NCBI GenBank assembly: GCA_937884385.1
Contig: CALGCW010000256.1
Span: 1-9,415, forward strand
Direction: 5' to 3'
DNA: 9,415 nt
Source of the DNA: an uncultured Clostridia bacterium
GTDB taxonomy: Bacteria > Bacillota > Clostridia > Oscillospirales > CAG-272
Below, piece by piece: positions 6,714 through 9,415 of the stretch (positions are counted from its first letter, which is position 1; every line of letters begins with the position of its first letter). The translations under genes and the position numbers were made by a program. The notes beneath the pieces are model-generated. The model did not search any database. It worked only from the letters and a program-made list of their open reading frames with translations, and was not told the DNA's origin.

Positions 6714-7268
6714 CTATTTTTTGATTACGTTGTGATACCTTCCGTGGGAGAGCAAAAAACCGCCGTCACCGATCGATAGATTTCCAAACGATCCGTCAAG
6801 CATTCCGGAAAGAGAACCGGGGTTGAACAGCGCGAGCCGTCTGTCCACACCGCGCACGCTTCCCTTTTCAATATATTCAAGAGTGGGCACGTGGGTGTGC
6901 CCGAAAAGCACTATATCCGCACCAAGCCGTGCCGCTTCTCTGCAAATCTCACTGTATCCGTGCTTTACCGAATACGCGTGCCCGTGCGTCATAAACACCT
7001 TGTATCCGCCGATATCGACGAGCCTGTATATGGGCATTTCCTCTCCAACAGGGGAAATATATCCCATTCCGTCCCAATTTCCGCGCACCGCATAGACGAT
7101 TATATTGTCGTATTCGCGGCAGGCAAAAAGGTCGGCAAGACCGTCGCCCAGATATATCAGCGTCAGCACCTCTCCTTTGCGAAGAAGTCGCTGCCTGTAT
7201 TCAATAAGCTCGTTGAGCCTCGTCACCCTTCCGTGAGTGTCCGAAACTATCAGAACGTCGCGCGTCAT
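6714..7268 (-). CDS. YfcE/MJ0936-type metallophosphodiesterase
   Basis: This is a 184-residue calcineurin-like phosphoesterase of the YfcE/MJ0936 type, a two-metal cytoplasmic enzyme whose relatives hydrolyse phosphodiesters in vitro. All metal motifs are present: SDTHG (9-13), GDG (41-43), GNWD (63-66, the GNCD or GNH/D position), THGH (94-97) and GHTH (123-126). NPGSLS near residue 150 is also typical. Length is normal. The ATG at 7268 lies 1 nt after the stop of the lipid kinase, with only a weak AGAG upstream, so translation is probably coupled to that gene. The physiological substrate is unknown for most family members and nothing here decides it. It converges with spoVG. Confidence 0.9.
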   Translation of the reverse strand: MTRDVLIVSDTHGRVTRLNELIEYRQRLLRKGEVLTLIYLGDGLADLFACREYDNIIVYAVRGNWDGMGYISPVGEEMPIYRLVDIGGYKVFMTHGHAYSVKHGYSEICREAARLGADIVLFGHTHVPTLEYIEKGSVRGVDRRLALFNPGSLSGMLDGSFGNLSIGDGGFLLSHGRYHNVIKK

Positions 7269-7269
7269 T

Positions 7270-8247
7270 TTATGCTCTGTTATATCTTTGCGCAGCCTTT
7301 GCTATAGTTGGATCCGTGGCAATAGGCTGGCAAGCCTTGGGCGCAGAAAGGGTAATTGCATTGTGAGCAACAGTAAGGGTAAGCTTATCCTTTATCCTCT
7401 CTATTTCACCGTCCACGCAAATATCTGTCGGGCGGTCAAAGATAAGATCAACTCTTTCACATTTTTTGTACACAAATACCTGCGGTACATTCTGTGCAGT
7501 AAGGTGGGTTCCCGCCTTATAATGACCAATAAGAGCAATAAGCTCCGCAAGAGTCACTTTTCTGACAACACAGCAGTCGATTATGCCGTCGTCAAATCTT
7601 GCCGCAGGCGCGGAGTGATAGCCTCCGCCATAAAATGAGCCGTTAGCGAAAACGCATATTTGATGCGTGTTTCCCTTGTGAGAAACGCCGTCAAAATACA
7701 CCTTGCCATGAACGAGCGCTGTTCCGAGCTGAGTGATCTTCTGCACGATACCGGCAGTATACGCAAGCTTGCTTGGAATGAATACGCTCCTCCTGTTAAG
7801 AGCCGCCTGCTTTGCTATTTCGCAGTCAAATCCTATGTTTATAAGATTTATTGCATATTTTTTGTTATACTTCAAAAGGTCGACTTTTCTCGTTTCTCCG
7901 TCGAGCTGAGCATCAATATCAAAGAACTTTTCAGAGTGCTCAAAATTTTTCACAAAGTCATTTCCCGTTCCCATTGGGATGATAGCAAGCTCTGCATTGT
8001 CAAAGCCGATCATACCGGAGGCAACCTCTTTGATCGTTCCGTCTCCACCGCAAGCATAAAACCTTACGGTATCAGAAGAACTCTTACAGGTCTCTTTAAC
8101 GAAATCGGTGGCATCCGCCATCCTTTCGGTTATATGAATATCGTAATCCACCTTGCGGCGATCGCACACCTTGTGTATCTCGTCTATAAGCTGATGGAAT
8201 ATAGTTCCCTTTCCGGCAGCAGGATTCATAATGAAAATATGTTTCAT
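7270..8247 (-). CDS. YegS/BmrU-type diacylglycerol/lipid kinase
   Basis: This is a 325-residue member of the diacylglycerol kinase catalytic-domain family (YegS, BmrU, DgkB), cytoplasmic enzymes that phosphorylate a lipid with ATP. The nucleotide-binding part has NPAAGKG (8-14), YACGGDGTIKEVASG with GGDGT at 67-71, and PMGTGNDFVKNF (from 91). The C-terminal beta-sandwich has the conserved INIGFDCEIA, GGGYHSAPAARFDDGIIDCCVV and VDGE. The length suits the family. The open frame runs to 8331, but the ATG at 8247 has AGAGGT 8 nt upstream and starts the conserved MKHIFIMNP. A strong promoter at 8300-8328 gives a leader of about 45 nt. It is the first gene of an operon with the phosphodiesterase. 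Whether it is the DgkB that recycles diacylglycerol from lipoteichoic acid synthesis or a kinase for another lipid cannot be said. Confidence 0.92.
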   Translation of the reverse strand: MKHIFIMNPAAGKGTIFHQLIDEIHKVCDRRKVDYDIHITERMADATDFVKETCKSSSDTVRFYACGGDGTIKEVASGMIGFDNAELAIIPMGTGNDFVKNFEHSEKFFDIDAQLDGETRKVDLLKYNKKYAINLINIGFDCEIAKQAALNRRSVFIPSKLAYTAGIVQKITQLGTALVHGKVYFDGVSHKGNTHQICVFANGSFYGGGYHSAPAARFDDGIIDCCVVRKVTLAELIALIGHYKAGTHLTAQNVPQVFVYKKCERVDLIFDRPTDICVDGEIERIKDKLTLTVAHNAITLSAPKACQPIATDPTIAKAAQRYNRA

Positions 8248-8299
8248 AATAAGTACCTCTTTTTCTTCATTATCATAAAAATAATTTTCGCCGATTATA

Positions 8300-8328
8300 A
8301 TTTTAACACAATATCGCCCTTCTGTCAA
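8300..8328 (-). promoter_or_regulatory. Sigma-A promoter for the lipid kinase operon
   Basis: On minus a perfect TTGACA (8328-8323), a 17-nt spacer and TAAAAT (8305-8300). Boxes and spacing are identical to those of the DUF1292 promoter. Transcription would start near 8292. Confidence 0.78.
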
Positions 8329-8348
8329 CATTTTTATTTTTCAACATA

Positions 8349-8362
8349 TCTATACATATAGA
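8349..8362. promoter_or_regulatory. Short inverted repeat upstream of the three-gene cassette
   Basis: TCTATA-CA-TATAGA has perfect 6-nt arms and lies between the divergent lipid kinase promoter and the cassette. It may be an operator, or chance in A/T-rich DNA. I see no convincing sigma-A -35/-10 pair for the cassette, so an alternative sigma factor is possible. Confidence 0.25.
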
Positions 8363-8401
8363 AACATTTTGTTAATAATGTGAATAATTTGGAGGTATTT
8401 T

Positions 8402-8626
8402 ATGAATTTTAACCGAGAAGCACTCACAAAATTACTCGCCCTTGACGATGAAAGCTTAAAAAAGGTCCTCTCCGAGATAGCGCGCGAGGCAGGAGTAGAC
8501 CAGTCAAGCTTTAACATTCGCGGCACAGATATTTCAAAGCTTCGAAGCGTGCTGTCCATCGCCTCTAACGATGATATCGCCGCCTTTCTCTCACAGTTTG
8601 GCAAAGGAGGAAATTTAAATGGATGA
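8402..8626 (+). CDS. Small protein of unknown function, cassette gene A
   Basis: I do not recognise this 74-residue protein by name. It is predicted to be largely helical: an N-terminal segment with LTKLLALDDESLKKVLSEIA (8-27), a middle segment AGVDQSSFNIRGTDISKL, a second helix-rich part SVLSIASNDDIAAFLSQF (49-66), and a glycine/asparagine tail. There is no signal peptide, membrane segment or cysteine, so it is probably cytoplasmic. It is real: a perfect GGAGG (8391-8395) lies 6 nt before the ATG, and its stop overlaps the start of the next gene by 8 nt. It diverges from the lipid kinase. The pattern of a DDESLKK helix followed by an NDDIAAFLS helix recalls unannotated small proteins in clostridial genomes, but that is recollection and not a family assignment. 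Confidence 0.8.
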   Translation: MNFNREALTKLLALDDESLKKVLSEIAREAGVDQSSFNIRGTDISKLRSVLSIASNDDIAAFLSQFGKGGNLNG

Positions 8627-8978
8627 AGTAAATGCAAGCGCAAAAACAGGCGCAGATCTCTCCTCAATACTCAGCTCATTGCTTTCAAATCCCGATGCCA
8701 TCTCGAAAGTAAACGGTATAATCTCACAGTATACGAGCTCCGATGGAGAAAATAAGGACACCTCGGAAACAGCACCCTCTGAGTCGGCAGAGCCCGCCTC
8801 GGAAACAAAGATTCCCGACCTGCTCTCCCTGATATCAAGCTCCGCGCCCACACAGAACAAGGAGCAAACGGCACTTTTGCTTGCCATCCGTCCCTATCTA
8901 TCACCGCACCGACGGGAGCTGATCGACGGGTTTATCAGAATGAGCAGGCTCACCGACATAATAAAGAAGCTTACGTAG
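8619..8978 (+). CDS. Small protein of unknown function, cassette gene B
   Basis: This 119-residue protein has no family name that I know. It has three parts. The N-terminus (about 11-38) is helical with DLSSILSSLLSNPDAISKVNGII. An acidic, serine/threonine/proline-rich linker spans about 40-64 (DGENKDTSETAPSESAEPAS) and is probably disordered. The C-terminus (about 65-119) is a helical unit, KIPDLLSLI, then ALLLAIRPYLSPHRRELIDGFIRMSRLTDIIKKL. The RPYLSPHRRELID stretch followed by SRLTDIIKKL looks like the conserved core. There is no signal peptide or clear transmembrane helix. AAGGAGG (8604-8610) sits 8 nt before the ATG, inside the end of gene A, so the two genes are coupled. The short conserved ends joined by a low-complexity linker suggest an adaptor or scaffold; that is inference. 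Confidence 0.82.
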   Translation: MDEVNASAKTGADLSSILSSLLSNPDAISKVNGIISQYTSSDGENKDTSETAPSESAEPASETKIPDLLSLISSSAPTQNKEQTALLLAIRPYLSPHRRELIDGFIRMSRLTDIIKKLT

Positions 8979-8986
8979 GAGGAAGT

Positions 8987-9313
8987 ATGTATTATAGTAA
9001 AAGCAACTCGGCAACGGTAAATGTGCCGCGAAATTACAGTGGAAACACCTTTCGCATATCGGACGGGGACGAACCCCCTGTCGATATCAACCCGAATCTC
9101 GAAGAACGAGACGAAAGCAGAGAAAATGCCGTCCGTCAAGCAGAAGCAGAAGAAAAAATGCACGATGCTCCGTCATTTTCCCTGCTCTCCTCTATCCTCT
9201 CAGGCATCTCCATCGAGGACGTACTCCTGCTCGGACTCATTCTCGTCATACACCAGGAAAACCCCAACGATTCAATACTTATCTTCTTGCTCATCCTTCT
9301 CCTAGCGAAATAA
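8987..9313 (+). CDS. Small putative membrane-associated protein, cassette gene C
   Basis: This 108-residue protein is unrecognised. Residues 1-40 are polar and probably disordered (NSATVNVPRNYSGN, DEPPVDINPNLEE). Residues 40-60 are highly charged and may form a helix or short coiled coil (RDESRENAVRQAEAEEKMHD). The C-terminus is hydrophobic in two blocks: about 76-89 (IEDVLLLGLILVIH) and 97-107 (ILIFLLILLLA), split by the polar turn QENPNDS. Each block is short for a full transmembrane helix, so a re-entrant hairpin or membrane-surface insertion is plausible. No N-terminal signal is seen. AGGAGG (8977-8982), overlapping the gene B stop, is 4 nt before the ATG, so it is the third gene of the same operon. 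It would be the natural membrane anchor of the cassette, with A and B cytoplasmic; this is inference. Confidence 0.78.
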   Translation: MYYSKSNSATVNVPRNYSGNTFRISDGDEPPVDINPNLEERDESRENAVRQAEAEEKMHDAPSFSLLSSILSGISIEDVLLLGLILVIHQENPNDSILIFLLILLLAK

Positions 9314-9354
9314 CTCCACCACTGCACTTCAAATTTTGATTTATAGGGGAGTTA
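9311..9354 (+). repeat. Inverted repeat after cassette gene C
   Basis: TAACTCC (9311-9317, including the stop codon) is complementary to GGAGTTA (9348-9354), with a 30-nt loop. No T run follows, so it is a doubtful terminator. It runs directly into repeat copy 3 and may be part of it. Confidence 0.35.
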
Positions 9355-9415
9355 CTTTGTTTAAAAAGGGTCGCTTTTCGAGAAAAGCTCCGCAAAAGCT
9401 TTAATCAGCTTCGCG
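9338..9415 (+). repeat. Dispersed intergenic repeat, copy 3 (cut by window end)
   Basis: This is the inverted counterpart of copy 1: GATTTATAGGGGAGTTA, then TTTG, GGGTCGCTTTT and AAAAGCTCCGCAAAAG occur in the same order as in copy 1 read on minus. Its palindrome is GCTTTTC-GA-GAAAAGC. Position 9415 probably falls inside it. No gene is seen in the last 100 bases. Confidence 0.6.

Noticed and set aside
7660..8361. 233-codon open frame on plus, antisense to the lipid kinase
   Set aside because: The kinase has full motifs, a Shine-Dalgarno and a promoter on minus; the plus frame has none of these.
1..9415. CRISPR array, tRNA, rRNA, prophage or transposase
   Set aside because: I looked for regularly spaced repeats, cloverleaf-like sequences and mobile-element proteins and found none. 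The only repeats are the three scattered copies described.

Overview
The window looks like a chromosomal segment of an uncultured or poorly described Clostridia member, probably an Oscillospirales- or Christensenellales-like gut anaerobe. The evidence is the gene content (SpoVG, a DUF1292 protein, the lepA-hemW pair, MurC), strong AGGAGG-type ribosome binding sites, sigma-A promoters of the TTGACA-N17-TAAAAT type, and moderate GC. I see no phage, transposase, plasmid or CRISPR genes. This placement is inference; no rRNA or tRNA is present.

Layout. Positions 1-171 hold no credible gene, only a perfect palindrome and one copy of a dispersed repeat. Positions 172-400 (minus) look like a structured non-coding RNA ending in an intrinsic terminator, just downstream of a DUF1292 gene (431-727, minus) that has its own good promoter. 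Upstream of that are hemW (791-1966) and lepA (1968-3782), both minus and tightly coupled. A repeat-rich intergenic block (3783-3999) separates them from a second minus-strand unit, a GNAT-type acetyltransferase with a likely TTG start (4000-4794) and murC (4818-6221). murC diverges from spoVG (6378-6668, plus), which ends in a textbook terminator. Convergent to spoVG is a two-gene minus-strand operon: a YfcE-type phosphodiesterase (6714-7268) and a YegS/BmrU-type lipid kinase (7270-8247) with a strong promoter. Divergent from the kinase is a plus-strand cassette of three small unrecognised proteins (8402-8626, 8619-8978, 8987-9313), each with a strong Shine-Dalgarno, followed by another repeat copy at the window end.

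How the genes fit together. Most are housekeeping: LepA (ribosome-associated GTPase), HemW (radical SAM heme chaperone), MurC (cell-wall precursor synthesis), SpoVG (nucleic-acid-binding regulator of envelope and developmental genes), a lipid kinase and a phosphodiesterase. The two least explained parts are the non-coding RNA candidate at 172-400 and the three-protein cassette at 8402-9313, whose last member has a short double-hydrophobic C-terminus. A dispersed hairpin-containing repeat occurs near 79-150, 3837-3867 and 9338-9415, always between genes.
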